Of a stretch of 64,000 nucleotides of DNA, positions 1 to 11,830 are shown piece by piece; position 1 is the stretch's first letter; each line of letters begins with the position of its first letter. Made by a program: the position numbers and the translations under genes. Below the pieces are notes generated by a model, which was given only the letters and a program-made list of their open reading frames with translations, was not told the origin of the DNA and made no database searches. The stretch lies in NCBI GenBank assembly GCA_023634235.1, contig JAMKCF010000014.1, positions 310,001 through 374,000 on the forward strand, in the 5' to 3' direction. The DNA comes from Pisaster brevispinus. Lineage: Eukaryota; Echinodermata; Asteroidea; Forcipulatida; Asteriidae.

Positions 1-221
1 TGATCGAATGTTATGAATATGAATATGTGAATGAGATAGATATGCCGCGGGATTCTGTATCATCATTTTGCATGTGGGAAATACATACAATTACTAAAAT
101 TAGTAATTACAAAGTTCATAGGTCAAAGTTCATAGATCAGCAACTACTACACTAGCATTAGCAATTAGGCCTGTTTAATAGTTTATTGAAAATGATGACA
201 TCATGTTTAATTAATTTGCAG

Positions 222-1943
222 GTTACATGACTGATGTTTTGGAGGATGCACAGGCATACACGGGGCATGCAGGACGATCTGAAATAGATGTTGATGATGT
301 GAAATTGGCAATACAGAGTAGACTTGATCATTCCTTCACTACTCCACCACCTCGTGAGGTATATGCATTAGTATTTGAACTGACGAAGGCCAATCAAAAA
401 CATTTTTAATTGATTTTGGAAAATTTGTATAAATCCTTGTTTTTTATTCTTGTCAAAATGCATGCCAGTTTCACACGGCAAATGTTCCAGTTTCACTTCT
501 TGGGTTTTTAAAATGACACTACAGAGTACAGACTTCAGATTACTACATTGTATTTCAGGACTGACAATTTTATTTCAAGCCAACTTAGGGAGACATTTTC
601 ATAACTTTACATGCTTCTTTTCAAAATATTGAAGAATGAACAAATAATGAGCTGAAGAAATTTGGGCATAGCAGACATTATATTTTACATTGACACAAAT
701 ATTTTGTTTGATTTAGTTCCTGATGGAGATTGCAAGACAGAAGAACAACAATCCTCTACCAGCCATCAAGCCTCACAATGGTCCACGCCTTCCCCCTGAC
801 AGATATTGCCTGTCTGCATCTAATTACCGACTCAGGCCACTTCACAAAAGGGTAAAAATCTCATTAGATGTCAACAATTGCTTTCCCATGGGGATAAAGA
901 TTTCTGACAAGTACACACAAATTGAATGTCTTTAGCTTTTGATATTTTTAAGAAGGCAAATTAATTTCAAATTGCCAGACTGCAAAAAAGGTAAAGATCT
1001 CAAAATGGGTATACATTGTACATGTATGGTTCAATAATTGCCTATTCTCTCTTGATTCATTAAATCATTATTATTTCATTTAATATTTCATTTTTTGACA
1101 GGCGACCTTGACCATGCCTTCCAGATTGTCATTAAGCTCAGGTGAGATACATTTTAACTTAATTTTATGATTAAGAAAAGCCTTTGCATTCATTTATAAC
1201 TTAAGAAATCAAAAGATAAGAAGTTATGGAGACATAACCTGCTGAAGTTAGAGCCGATCTAGGTCTTTCTCTTATGTAAGCCAAAAACGTCGTTGTCACT
1301 ATCAGGACTGCTATGATGAGTAAAAAACACAACAAAGAAGATGACATGATTAAAGTCCACTGTTCTTAATGGCTGTATTTGTTTGCCTTTAACTCTTCAG
1401 GAAACAAACACTCATCAAACTTCACATTGACTTCAAGTAAGCATAGCATTGGAAGCCGAACACCAACAGGCAGCATTTCACTGACAGGCAAGGGAACTGT
1501 AGGGTCACCACTAAGCATCATTAAGAGTTCATCTCGAGCAAGCAGTAAGTATTGTTTAACGGTTATATCATGCAGACAACCTGTGAAACTTTGACATTAC
1601 TCTTTACCTTTAGTCGTTTTTAATTTAAAATTGTTGCAATCGTTGATCTATAATATAAAGTAGTTATTTTGGCACATTTTAAGGACATTTAGTGTAACTT
1701 GGGAATAGCGAACAAGAATAAAAGATGAATGCTTCAAATACCCCCCCTTATTGAACCCTATTCTTACCTCACACACCGATTCTCTTTTATTGTGCAGCTA
1801 CACCGACCATCAACATGCAGCCTTCTAGTGTTATATCCCGTACTCCAACAATGCAGACACTTATTAAGACTGAGCAGACATCATCTTCCTCCCTTGGCTC
1901 TTTCATTGCACTCAAGAGGAAAAGGGAAGACGAGGATGACTGA
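222..1943 (+). CDS. TAF9: TAF9, TFIID/SAGA histone-fold subunit (3' part, 5 exons)
   Basis: TAF9 is a TBP-associated factor whose histone fold pairs with TAF6 in TFIID and SAGA; it acts in the nucleus in transcription initiation. Coding exons read from the sequence: 222-358, 717-851, 1102-1141, 1401-1544, 1798-1943 (stop TGA 1941-1943). All have AG/GT borders and their phases join without a break. Exon 222-358 gives the end of the histone fold ([12 protein letters not shown]) and the SFTTPPPRE motif. The next exon gives the conserved [19 protein letters not shown] segment. The following exons are Ser/Thr-rich linker. The last exon ends in the acidic tail KRKREDEDD typical of TAF9. The first base pair of 222-358 completes a split codon from an upstream exon, and no start or earlier exon is visible in 1-221, so the N-terminus lies outside the window. 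Family assignment is by remembered similarity to human TAF9. Confidence 0.95.
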
Positions 1944-2203
1944 ATGAATCGTTTTGTTTAACTGATGAACACCTCATAAAATTCCTCCATGTGTGTATCT
2001 TCAAGCAAACTGCCTTCTGAGAGTCCACAGTGTGTCTAAATATAAATATTTAGGAACTAGCAGCAGGGCCTCTGTTTGAAGGCTTGTGCTTAATATCAAG
2101 GCATGTTTCCTGATTTCCGTTTGTTTGTGTCTAACAAACCATACACCTGTTCAGACATTGTTGGAACCAACACAGGACAGGGAATGATTTTGTCCAGTAA
2201 ATT

Positions 2204-2460
2204 ATTCAGACTCAACATGTTTTGTGCACACTGAATGCCAATATTGAGTAAAGAGTAGCAATTCAGACTCAACATGTTTTGTGCACACTGAATGCCAATA
2301 TTGAGTAGCAATTCAGACTGAACATGTTCTGTGCACACTGAATGCCAATATTGAGTAGCAATTCAGACTGAACATGTTTTGTGCATACTGAATGCCAATA
2401 TTGAGTAGTAATTCAGACTGAACATGTTTTGTGCATACTGAATGCCAATATTGAGTGGCA
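2204..2460. repeat. Tandem repeat, 50-bp unit, 5 copies
   Basis: Five direct copies of a 50-bp unit that begins ATTCAGACT and contains TGAATGCCAATATTGAGTA. The first copy is 57 bp because of a 7-bp insertion; the others are 50 bp with a few substitutions. It lies about 260 bp downstream of the TAF9 stop codon, probably in or just after the 3' UTR. The long minus-strand open frames here are products of the repeat, not genes. Confidence 0.95.
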
Positions 2461-4530
2461 CATGATGATTTCTGAGTAGCAACGGATACATTTTGTGTAG
2501 CATTTTGCTACGCTGTACAGCACATGGGAAATGGCTCACTGTAGGATGAACTTTGATTTGTGTAGCTATTATTTGCATTGAAACCCAGTATGAAATCACA
2601 ACACCTGACTAACTGAAGACTCGATGCAAGTACTGTACCTCTAATCCAGACAATCGGTTTTATTGTGTTCAACTTTCTTTTAATTAAATACTTTGCAGAC
2701 TAAACACCAATTACATTAAGAGGGCAGCATTTGGGTATTTGAAAAATAGAAAAGTAGACATTTAGAATGGCACATGCAGATTATTCATATACACACTGTA
2801 GTACTATTGGTTATCACACAAGGCCGAATGAAATATAGAAATGTACAGCGTTTCTGCATCCAACATCCAACATGGCCCCATATCTAGCGAAGCTGAAGGC
2901 TATTTTCTGTATTCCACATTTCCAGAATCCTGTGTGTGTGATAACAAATTTTTCTTCAGCAAACTTGATGCGCAGATTAGGACAACACACGGTATTGGAA
3001 CAGCTGCATGTTTTGCGTATAGCTTAAAAAAGTGCAATGGGCCGAGTAAAAATATGTAGGGTGTGATATGGGCCATGCAATATTTGTATCTCGTCTCTTA
3101 TTGCTATAGGTTGACCAATTGGAATCAAGTTTGCTTGAAGGTAAATATATACAGTATACATGAACAAGTATATGCTAAGCTAATTATTTACTTTAAAAAT
3201 TAGTCTTTTATAATATTTATGTGTTTAACTTTGTCATCCATGATAAAGGTCTACTGACATATCGACTGGGCAATACAAGAATGACAAGCAGTCAACTTTA
3301 TAAAAAACAATTACAGTTCACTCTCCTTTTATAACGAGATCACTGGGACTGGCCAAATATCCTTTTTAATTATAATAATAATAATGAATAATAGTAACAA
3401 TAGGTACCTTCTATAACAGGAACATAGTAAAAAGAGAACAGCAAAACAAAGAAACAAAGAGAAAATGAGATTTGGGACTTAAGAATACACTCTTCATAAA
3501 CAAACCTCTTTATAACAGTGATTTTTATCAGGAGGGTGACTGTAGAAACAGAATGTATGCTTCAATTCATTGTAAAGTAAATTAAGCCAACATGTAATTT
3601 GATGGAAACTTCTCCAAGATAAATTTAAGGTCCTGCAATAATCTCTTGGATTGTGATCACAACACAAAAATTAAAATTCTTATAACAGCTCCTTTAAAAA
3701 GATTTACCACTATACATGTACTTTCTTTACTTTTACAACAGACAATTAGTTCATGAAAAGTTCAAAAGAAGTTAAATTACGCAGGTTTGAATCATCCACT
3801 TGATTATCTTCATTACAAGCTGAAACCATTCAGTTTTCTTCTTTTTCTACTGTACCCGTTACAATTCCATTTAGCACACAGTATTTAATAGGTGAGGAGG
3901 GTTTGAATGACTTACTTAAATATAAGAAATTAATTACAAGAAAAATTCACAAACAAAAAAGAAAGAATACATGTATATGAACAGTTATAAATAAAAACAG
4001 TTCTTTTCAGTAGTTTTGTGCCCATTTGACTATGGTATTGTAAATTGAGCCACTGCATCAAAATGCAAGTCTACTTACACACTGTATTCCACTAAAGCAG
4101 AGGTTCACTGGCTTAATGCCAATTAACACCATAAACACAAAGCCTACATTCAGCACTGCATGCACAAAACATTCATCATGTACATGTAGTATAAGAGACA
4201 GGTCTGGCAAAATTGACAGCACAAATTTTCATAAGGATTTTCCCACGTTAAAAAAAGCATTGCTAAAAATTAACAAAATAAAATACATAATAGGCTTGTG
4301 ACATAAGGTAAGCTCATCATATTCCTATTCTAACACATCAATTTTTTTATAAGTGCTCGACAAGAAGACAACATAGTGTTACAAAAATACTATGTGCCTT
4401 CCATTGGAAACATTGACTGTTTTCAACTGGAAGGAATTCTGTTTACCTTTTGAACAAGTAATATCAACAGAAGAGGTCGGTGGCGATCTCAACAGAAGAG
4501 GTCAGTGGCGATGTCAATGTGAAATGTCCT
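2461..4530. other. Intergenic stretch between TAF9 and the SENP gene
   Basis: AT-rich sequence without convincing exons on either strand. The open frames are short, start at arbitrary ATGs and have no recognisable protein similarity. Nothing else could be supported. Confidence 0.6.
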
Positions 4531-4534
4531 ATTC

Positions 4535-4765
4535 GTTATTCAGTGGGAACTGGCTTCTCAATGGGAAAAGTGTTCTGAACAGGAACACATGTTCTCAAAG
4601 TGAACAGTGTTACAAACAAGAACAGGTATTTTCAATAGGGACTGGTGTACTCAACAGGAAAAGATCCGCAACTGGTACAGGGCTTCTAAATAGGAACAGG
4701 TGTAGTATTCTCAACTTAAACAGGTGTTCCAAATGGGAAAAATGTTCTAAACAAGAATAGGCGTT
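4535..4765. repeat. Degenerate short tandem repeat
   Basis: About ten imperfect copies of an approximately 20-bp motif resembling TTCTCAACAGGAACAGGTGT, with variable spacing. It ends just outside the last exon of the SENP gene (stop at 4789-4791) and so lies in that gene's 3' UTR or downstream flank. The 122-residue plus-strand open frame across it is a repeat product. Confidence 0.7.
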
Positions 4766-4788
4766 CTCGATGGTCATGTAATCCTGCA

Positions 4789-7700
4789 TCAGCTCATTTC
4801 ATCCTTTGGTTCATCTTTGTCTATTTCTTCATGGAGCAACTCACGCCGCATCTGTTGTCTCAGAATGTTCGTCTTTTCAGCGTTGAATTTAATCTCCTGC
4901 TGCAGACATAGTTTCTTGGCATACTGTGAGGAGAATTTAAGAAGCAATGGTAAAACAGAAGACACAAACTTGTATAAAATTAAGACAGTCTAAAGTTGTC
5001 AACATTTGTATGAACCAAAAGAGTGTACAAACTAAGGTTGAGATCAAAGGCCATGTACAAAATCTATAACTGTATTTGTTTCACATATAAAAATGCACAC
5101 ACACACACACACACCATTTTCCATCTTATTTTAACCTATAGACCCCTTGCACCAATGTCACATGCAGCTACTGTCTACCCATGGTCTGCCATTTTGTGAG
5201 TCCATTTGCATGTAAACTGTAAAGACATAGTGTGCATCTAACTGAAATACCCACTGCACAAGAACACACAGGGAATCCGACTCCCAAAATGGTGCAACCA
5301 AGATTTATCACAGGTGATGGTGTCAGGTGAATTGGGTAAAAGTACCACCAAAGTTTAAGAGGTGTTTCACTGGAAAGCAAATATCATTTTTAAAGTTACA
5401 ACCCACCTGGCAAATGAACAGCCCACAGTCATCACTGTTCTGTTGCCTGGGAATTTGATCAGAGATGAACATCTTCCAGTTGAAGTTGCAGAACTTAGTC
5501 TTCCCACGATGCACTGCTTCATTCTTCAAGTATTCCTGTATGTGCTAAAAGAATTTGGACATACAAACTATTTGTCATCTGAATTTTCATTGGAGACTTT
5601 AAGATAGCTTCTGCATTGATAATTGGGCGGGTTGAATAACCACTGCTTTTGGTCTCTAAAAACCCAAAATTTCAGTCAATGATATGTTGTTTGACACTCT
5701 CTTCTTGGGAGAGGTATTGGTTTTTAAAAGATCCAGCTGGTAGCAAAAACCTTGCCTTGTTTTACTTTTGCTCACCTTCATACTATGTGGGTATCCATCA
5801 TGAAAGGTTGATGAATTATAATACTCTATAAAGCCTTGTTTCACATGAACTGCAACCAGCGTCCAATGACTCTTATTATGAACTGGTATGAAGATAACAT
5901 CCTGTTCAAACAAATCAACCTACAGAAAAAAGAAAGTCACAAATTATCCCTCCTGTCTAAACTTCAGGTGCTATTCGCACCAATTTGCTGAGCACAAAAA
6001 TAATAGTAGGTTGTCAGCCACAATATGTGACTGTTGACTAGCTTCCATTCTCTGCTAATCAGATTTTTCAAATTGGGCCTTGTGACACTCTTGACTTTAA
6101 AGTGTACATGTTGTACCATAAGTCTTGTTTCTCCGAGAAATGATTTAAGGTTGCATGGTGAAGGTTTTATCTCACTCACATTCTTTGTCCATCGTTGCAC
6201 TCCTTCGTAACCTCTTTTATATAAGGACCAGAAGAAGAAGGAGCTATGACTGAAGACATTCAGGGGCGAAACATCACCAAGAAGGATGAAGTAAGCATTG
6301 ATCACCTTCAGATATAATAAAGACAAATTTAATTAGATCAAGGAATTCACGATTAGAGAATGCTTTTGTTGTTTTTCTGAAGATAAATAAATAAATCGGT
6401 TGTGTTATTATTTCCTCAGAAATGAAAGCATTACAAAAAAGAAAGTCTTTACTCACACAGTCATTCAGCCACTCTCCTTCTTCTAGTGTGTCAAGGTCAG
6501 AGCGTCTCAGTTCATTCCTGCCGATATTGATGACCACTGCATCCTCTGTAATGTACGCACTAGCTTGTGTACCTACAAGTAAATCAACCAAATTAATCAG
6601 ACCACTACCAATTCCAACAACTCATTCCTTCACAATCCCCCCATCCAAATAATAGAATGAGTTTCAGATTCAGTTTGTTGACAATGTTTTAGATATAACA
6701 AAAAAAGGACATTTCAAAATTAGACTACTGCCACCTTGGTCATGTTTTCTATTTGAGATACCAATACAAGTGAATGTCATTGTGCTAAAGTGGGGTCAGA
6801 TTCGGGTATATTTCCATCAAGTATCAAAACACTTAATTTACAACCTTCTTCATTTCATAAAAGACATCTCAATCACTCTCAGCCACCTTGTCTCATCCGA
6901 TGACAAAAGGTCAGGTTAACTCATATAATCAGTGTAAACTCTGCATAAGTAATGCCTTATTTTCAATAAATTCATTTCCTTTTTTTTTCAGTATGAAAAT
7001 TAAATTTAGCAAAAGGAAAATACACGACATAATTCTGACAATGTCAATCTTACCTCTATCAGGCTCTTCTGAATCACAATCCTCAGTGTGAATAGAATTA
7101 ATTTCATCATCATGAAGATCGTCAATGAAACTCTGTTCCCCGTTATTAAGGACCTTTTTGGATTCATGCAGCCCATCCACTAAGCCATTCTCTACAAAGT
7201 TTTCAACCAGATCTAAAGGATCCCTATGAACCGTTTGTAAATTGATCAAGTGAAATTTCTGCTGAATTCCATTTTCATAACTATCATGTTCAAACTGTTT
7301 AGCTACAATATCCACACATTTTGTAGTTGATTTTCCTTGATCCACAGGTTCTTGTGTGCTGACCACCTTATGTTTTCTATGACCAGAATTAGCAGTTTTG
7401 CTGAGAGTATCAGTTGTGGATGAACATTCTTCCTGTTGATCCTCACTTTTGCTTGACAATTTCTTCCCTTCTTTCTTAACATTTTTAGAATGTCTGCTAT
7501 TGATCTCAGCTGAAACTTTCCTATCTTTGGTGACTTTGGTTGCAGGGTTACTTTTGACTTGGCAATCAGCAACATCACTTGTTGAAATACCAGTATCATC
7601 ACTTGTTGAAATCCGAACTTCAGCATCATCCCTTGCTGGTTTTTTAACATCAGCAACATCGCCTGTTGAAATCCAACAATCCAAATTCTTGAATTCAGCA

Positions 7701-9055
7701 TGTAAGCTGTTAGTGTTAATAACTACCTCCTCAGATGTATTTCTGCTCTTGTTTACTTTCTCTTTGTTGATTTGAGTTGAAGAGCATTCACTGATGGATT
7801 CAGGAGATGTGTTTGCTTTGATGCTTTTAGCTGATTTCCTCTTAATTTCAAGAGTTTTGTTTGTTGAACAGGCTGCCTCATTGTCTTTATTTGGAAAATA
7901 TCTACTTTTAAATTCAACGGATTTATCTGGCAATGTCCTTAATGACTCTGTAGTTGAGGAGGGTTGGTTCTCAAGAGCAGTGCACTTTTCTGAAATCCGT
8001 TTTGCCTTTGTATGAGTATCAATGCAAGGGGCCATGCCAAGAGTTTTAATTTGTCTGGGTTCCTTTTTGGGGCATTCATTATCAGATGATCGCAACTTGT
8101 CTTGCAAATTGGAATCGCATGCAGGGCACTCTCTCTGACTAAGAGTTAGGATCACTTTACTGTGAGAAGGTGATTGGTCTTCTCCAATCCAACCATGATT
8201 CCTTTTATATCCAATCTTGAGAGTACTCCGTCTCTTTCCTGTACTTCCACATTCTGGGCACCCTTTTTCCTCCTGCTGAGGCTTGGCTGGTGGGTCTGTT
8301 ACTACCTCATGCTCTGGGGTGGCTGTTTGTCTAGTGGATTTCTTTGATGAGGTCTGGCCACAGGTGCTACCTTTATTGAATGTATGTTTTGATGAATCTC
8401 CCGCCTCATTGCATTGGACTTTCCTCTTCTTGTTTTCAGTTGGTGCAAACACTTGACTTGATTCTCCTTGGTGTTTGTCTTTGGATGCCTCAGAATGGTC
8501 TGTGCCAAAATTACTATGATGATGCTCAGAATCACTGCAGTGGAATAATACAACACATTTCAATTTCAGTTTGTTAGCAACTTTGGGGGTAAAAAAGGAC
8601 ATTTTAAAATTAGAGTACTGCCACCTTTGTCATTTGTTTCTATTGTGCAGTACCGCTACAAATGAATGTCATTGTGCTAGAATGGGGTCAGATTCAGGTT
8701 AGTTACAATGGTTTAGAGAAAGATGAGCTGGCCTCAATTATAGTTTACATTCCATCAATTGAGATTGAACGGCTTTGTTTGCAAATGAAACTAACAAACT
8801 AACAGCATTACTTTAATCTTGTTTTTCTCATAAACTCAAGTATTTACAGACCTGCCAGCACGTCTGAATGACCTTTGGTCACCCTGCTCTCCATTCTCCT
8901 TGGCTCCGCCTTCACCCATTACTTGTGCATGCAGGTACAGCTGATTTTTTTTGGTCTTCTTTTTTGTGACTGCTTCTAACTTTTGGGTTGGCTGAAGTCT
9001 ACCTCCATTTCTAGTCCTTAAAATGATTTTTTCTGACGCAGTGCTGTTTTTTCCC
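4789..9055 (-). CDS. SENP/Ulp1-family SUMO protease (C48), C-terminal seven exons
   Basis: Cysteine protease that matures or removes SUMO. Minus-strand exons in coding order: 9055-8852, 8534-7054, 6572-6457, 6305-6180, 5919-5776, 5544-5407, 4923-4789 (stop 4791-4789). All borders are AG/GT and all phases match, giving about 780 codons. The 1481-bp exon encodes a Ser/Lys/Glu-rich, probably disordered region with CPECGS and CPACDS pairs. The protease domain starts near LDTLEEGEWLNDC and continues with VINAYFILL, FFFWSLYKRGY and VQRWTKN. The catalytic His is in NKSHWTLVAV, the oxyanion Gln in PRQQNSDDCG and the nucleophile Cys in DDCGLFIC. The usual catalytic Asp (SENP1 YYDSMGG) is Asn here, in YYNSSTF. 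The C-terminus RRELLHEEI resembles the SENP1/2 end. The 5' exons are unresolved. SENP1/2-like is the best guess; the exact paralogue is uncertain. Confidence 0.9.
5096..5114. repeat. (AC)n microsatellite
   Basis: Short uninterrupted AC dinucleotide run inside the last intron of the SENP gene. Confidence 0.9.
6655..6820. repeat. Direct repeat, copy 1 (SENP intron)
   Basis: Shares about 150 bp, roughly 80 % by eye, with 8550-8710. Shared blocks include AGGACATTT(C/T)AAAATTAGA, ACTGCCACCTT and GAATGTCATTGTGCTA. It lies in the intron on the downstream (3') side of the large SENP exon 7054-8534; the second copy lies in the intron on its upstream side. Confidence 0.85.
8550..8710. repeat. Direct repeat, copy 2 (SENP intron)
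   Basis: Second copy of the element at 6655-6820, in the same orientation. It begins within about 20 bp of the acceptor of exon 7054-8534. It could be a dispersed repeat or a trace of local duplication around that exon. Confidence 0.85.
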
Positions 9056-9718
9056 CTGTATTTGAAAATGAAATGATGTAAACAACTCATACATGTGTTG
9101 TAATCCTATGACTGTATTCCTTGGGCCAATTTCATAACAATGTTAAGCACAGCAAAACTTCCTCAGTAGAAACAGGTATGAATTCACAAACTACCAACAA
9201 ATGTATAACCATTTTTTGCCACTGATTCTTCAGCAATGTCTGTTCAGCTTTGTTCACTTTGTGAGGCTGAAGGGCTGTGCATCTCCATAACATTCTGGCC
9301 CTGATGGAAGGGCAAGACCATCTGATTCTTTCAACTAAAGAGTGAAAACTACCTGAAAATGAGACCATAATTGTTTCACTTTAAAAAAACTATAGCAGCC
9401 CGGAATATCTCGCTTCCGAGGGAAGGCTATCACTGAGCCATAGCATCCACTGTCACACCTCGCCTTAGAACATGAACAGAAGTCAGCTCAGGGTTTCTTT
9501 AACATAACAAGCCCTTAAAACCCTTACCGTTTAAAATCAGCCAAAGTTGACATAAAACACCAAATTGGTCCATCCAACTGAAAGTTAACAGCGACCTATT
9601 GACTCAAATTAATCTATGCAACTACATAACATTTCCAAAGATTTTCACATTAGTTTAAAAAGCCCATCACATTAACATTGCTTTGCTTGCATATTTTTAA
9701 AGATTACTTTGGATTTAC

Positions 9719-9914
9719 CAAGGCCCAATTTCACAGAGCTGCTCAAGCACAAAAAGTAACTAAGCACAACAAAATTATGCTTACCAGAATAAGTTACCAG
9801 TCAATCTACCATGTCACATGCATCGTTTCTGACTGGTATCCTACTAATTTTTGCAAAGCACACAATCTGTGAGCAAAATTGTCTGCTTAAGCAGTTCTAT
9901 GAAAGTGGGCCCAG
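9719..9914. mobile_element. MITE family A, copy 1
   Basis: About 195 bp with inverted ends: the left end reads GGCCCAATTTCACAGAGCTG and the right end reads, in reverse complement, GGGCCCACTTTCATAGAACT. Inside are the family blocks AAGTAACTAAGCACAA, TTACCAGAATAAG, ACCATGTCACATG and CTGGTATCCT. There is no coding capacity. Five further copies occur in the window (21791, 26318, 27012, 30218, 34192). Confidence 0.85.
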
Positions 9915-10182
9915 GTTGTATCATAAAGCCAGGCATTTCAATAACATTGCGTGTTTTGAACAGCTCCTGTCAAAAACACCTAGGAAATTGGAGTTAAAAA
10001 GAAAACTAATCCACAGAATAAAACAGCTAAACAAAGTTCTTGAACAAGACCTCTCTTACCCATCCTGAAGGGCTTCAATTACTTGCCAAACATATACAAG
10101 TGATGAACTATCTAAAGAAACCTGGATAAAACAATCAGAATGATAACAATATCAGTTCAATATACAATAGTAAGCATCTGAA

Positions 10183-10290
10183 ACGGGTTAGGGTCAACTG
10201 AGTTGACTTTGGACCGAGTTGACTTCAGACCAGGTTGACTTCAGACCAGGTTGACTTAGGCCGAGTTGACCTCGGACCGAGTTGACCGGT
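10183..10290. repeat. Minisatellite, 16-18 bp unit (GAGTTGAC core)
   Basis: Six or more imperfect direct copies of a unit close to GACCGAGTTGACTTCA, about 170 bp to the left of the foldback element at 10460. Confidence 0.85.
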
Positions 10291-10459
10291 ACCCTCTGAA
10301 TTGTACAGAACAGTTAACCTTGGGAAAGTTTGTTAATGATAAAGAGCTCTCAACAACTCCTGCAACATAAAAGATCTTCTCAATTCTAAACAATGCAAAA
10401 TTTTAGACAATGAATCACAACCTCCACCATTATGCAGTGCTATTGTATTGGCCGACATA

Positions 10460-11416
10460 CAGTGACATGTATAGTGACTTGTGATGCACAGTACAGGTGT
10501 CAGGACACTTCGTACCTTTGCCACTTCGTACCCTGGACACTTCGCACCTTTTCAAGGTGCGAAGTGACTTTGGACACTTCGTACCTTGGACACTTCGTAC
10601 CTTCTCACAAGACACTTCGTACCTTCTCACGAGACACTTCGTACCCTCAGGATTCAATATCATTTTTACGTGCAGAGATAATGAAACGTAAGAAACAAAC
10701 AAATTGAGTTTACAAAATATGAACAAAACAAATGTATTTTAAATAAAAGTATTCACATTTCACAATAAAAACAATTTCACAATTAAACAAAATGACAATT
10801 CATTGTGTATTTTTTTTTAAATGGATAGTATCCAATAGCATATTTACATGCCGAGAGAATGAACCAAATTAAATTAAAAAAACAACCAGTACACTTTTAC
10901 ATCAATTTCATAAAAAGCTAAAGCTGGAAAGTATTCCATATCAAATTTGCGTGCCGAGATAATGATACATACAAACGAAAATTTCAAAATACGGACAAAA
11001 TAAAGGTATGGGGTAGAAAATATTGCGTGCCGAGATAATGGTACATAAGAACAAAAATATACAAAATACGGACAAAATAAAGGTATTTTAAAGATATTTT
11101 TAGTTAGATAATGTAAGTAATCACATTTCACATTAAAAAGGACATTCAAATAATTAAACAAAATGACAATTCATTAAGTATTATTTTGTATCTCAACGAA
11201 AATTATATCCTTATTAAGGAATTACACATTTTACTGAAGGTACGAAGTGACTCGGCTGAAGGTACGAAGTGACTCAGCTGATGGTCACTTCGTACCCCGC
11301 CCGCGGTACGAAGTGACCAATTTGGTTACGGTACGAAGTGTCCCGAAGGTACGAAGTGTCCAGGGTACGAAGTGGCAAAGGTACGAAGTGTCCGACATCC
11401 ACAGTACATGTCACTG
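10460..11416. mobile_element. Foldback-type element with repetitive inverted arms (FB-1)
   Basis: 957 bp. The outer ends are inverted: CAGTGACATGTA at the left, TACATGTCACTG at the right. Each arm is an array of a 14-bp unit GGACACTTCGTACC, at 10499-10645, and of its reverse complement GGTACGAAGTGTCC at 11238-11396. The order GGACACTTCGTACC, TTTGCCACTTCGTACC, CTGG is conserved in both arms. The AT-rich centre has about four direct copies of a block starting near GTGC(C/A)GAGATAATG. There is no coding capacity. No target-site duplication is evident. It lies in the 5' part of the SENP gene. Confidence 0.85.
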
Positions 11417-11426
11417 AAAAACCTCC

Positions 11427-11507
11427 TGCATTTATTGTAATGTCCATATGATTGGAAACCATCATGGTAGCCAAATGCAACTGCATCATCATCAGATTCC
11501 ATCACTA
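11427..11507 (-). other. Possible N-terminal SENP exon (tentative)
   Basis: Read on the minus strand after the acceptor TTTGTTTTAG: an open stretch encoding ESDDDAVAFGYHDGFQ and then GHYNKCR. It ends at a weak donor GAG|GTTTTT, in a phase that would join exon 9055-8852. It lies only about ten bases from the end of foldback element FB-1. An alternative frame is also open, the donor is poor, and the join to the upstream candidate exon would not be in phase, so this is only a suggestion. Confidence 0.3.
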
Positions 11508-11639
11508 AAACAAACATGACTTCTCAATATTAAAAGAAGCCATTATGCCTTATGGGGTTCTAATTTTAGGCTTTTTCAACACATTTAATTTAGGTGTAAT
11601 AATATAACACATTAAAAATAGATTTGGAGGCAGACAAAA

Positions 11640-11758
11640 ATCTATCAAAAACTGGCATTTTTATGTGAATGTCGAAGGAGTTGTTGGCAAATCCATAAGG
11701 ATAATCTTTCCTCCATCCATGGTAAATCTTGTCTTTTGTTGGCAGTTGTGGTTTACTT
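11640..11758 (-). other. Open segment of unknown status in the SENP 5' region
   Basis: A minus-strand open segment encodes KIYHGWRKDYPYGF followed by a hydrophilic stretch, after a pyrimidine-rich tract ending in AG. It could be an exon of the SENP gene, but no donor of the right phase is visible. No protein family is recognised. Confidence 0.2.
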
Positions 11759-11765
11759 CAGTTTA

Positions 11766-11830
11766 GTAAGACCAATACTAAGACTAAGACTAAGAGTAAG
11801 ACTAAATAAGACTAAGACTAAGAGAAAGAG
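11766..11830. repeat. (GACTAA)n-like simple repeat
   Basis: About ten imperfect GACTAA/GAGTAA hexamers in a row. Confidence 0.8.

Noticed and set aside
7303..8577. Alternative-frame open frames over the large SENP exon
   Set aside because: They are overlapped by the 1481-bp exon whose borders and phase fit the protease gene; low-complexity composition leaves other frames open.
9370..9480. Extra SENP exon ending at CAG|GTAGTT near 9353
   Set aside because: Although the donor is good, the frame that would match exon 9055-8852 contains a TGA close to the donor.
10499..11396. CRISPR-like array of spaced short repeats
   Set aside because: The repeats are nearly contiguous, the two arrays are mutually inverted and the organism is an animal; it is a foldback element.
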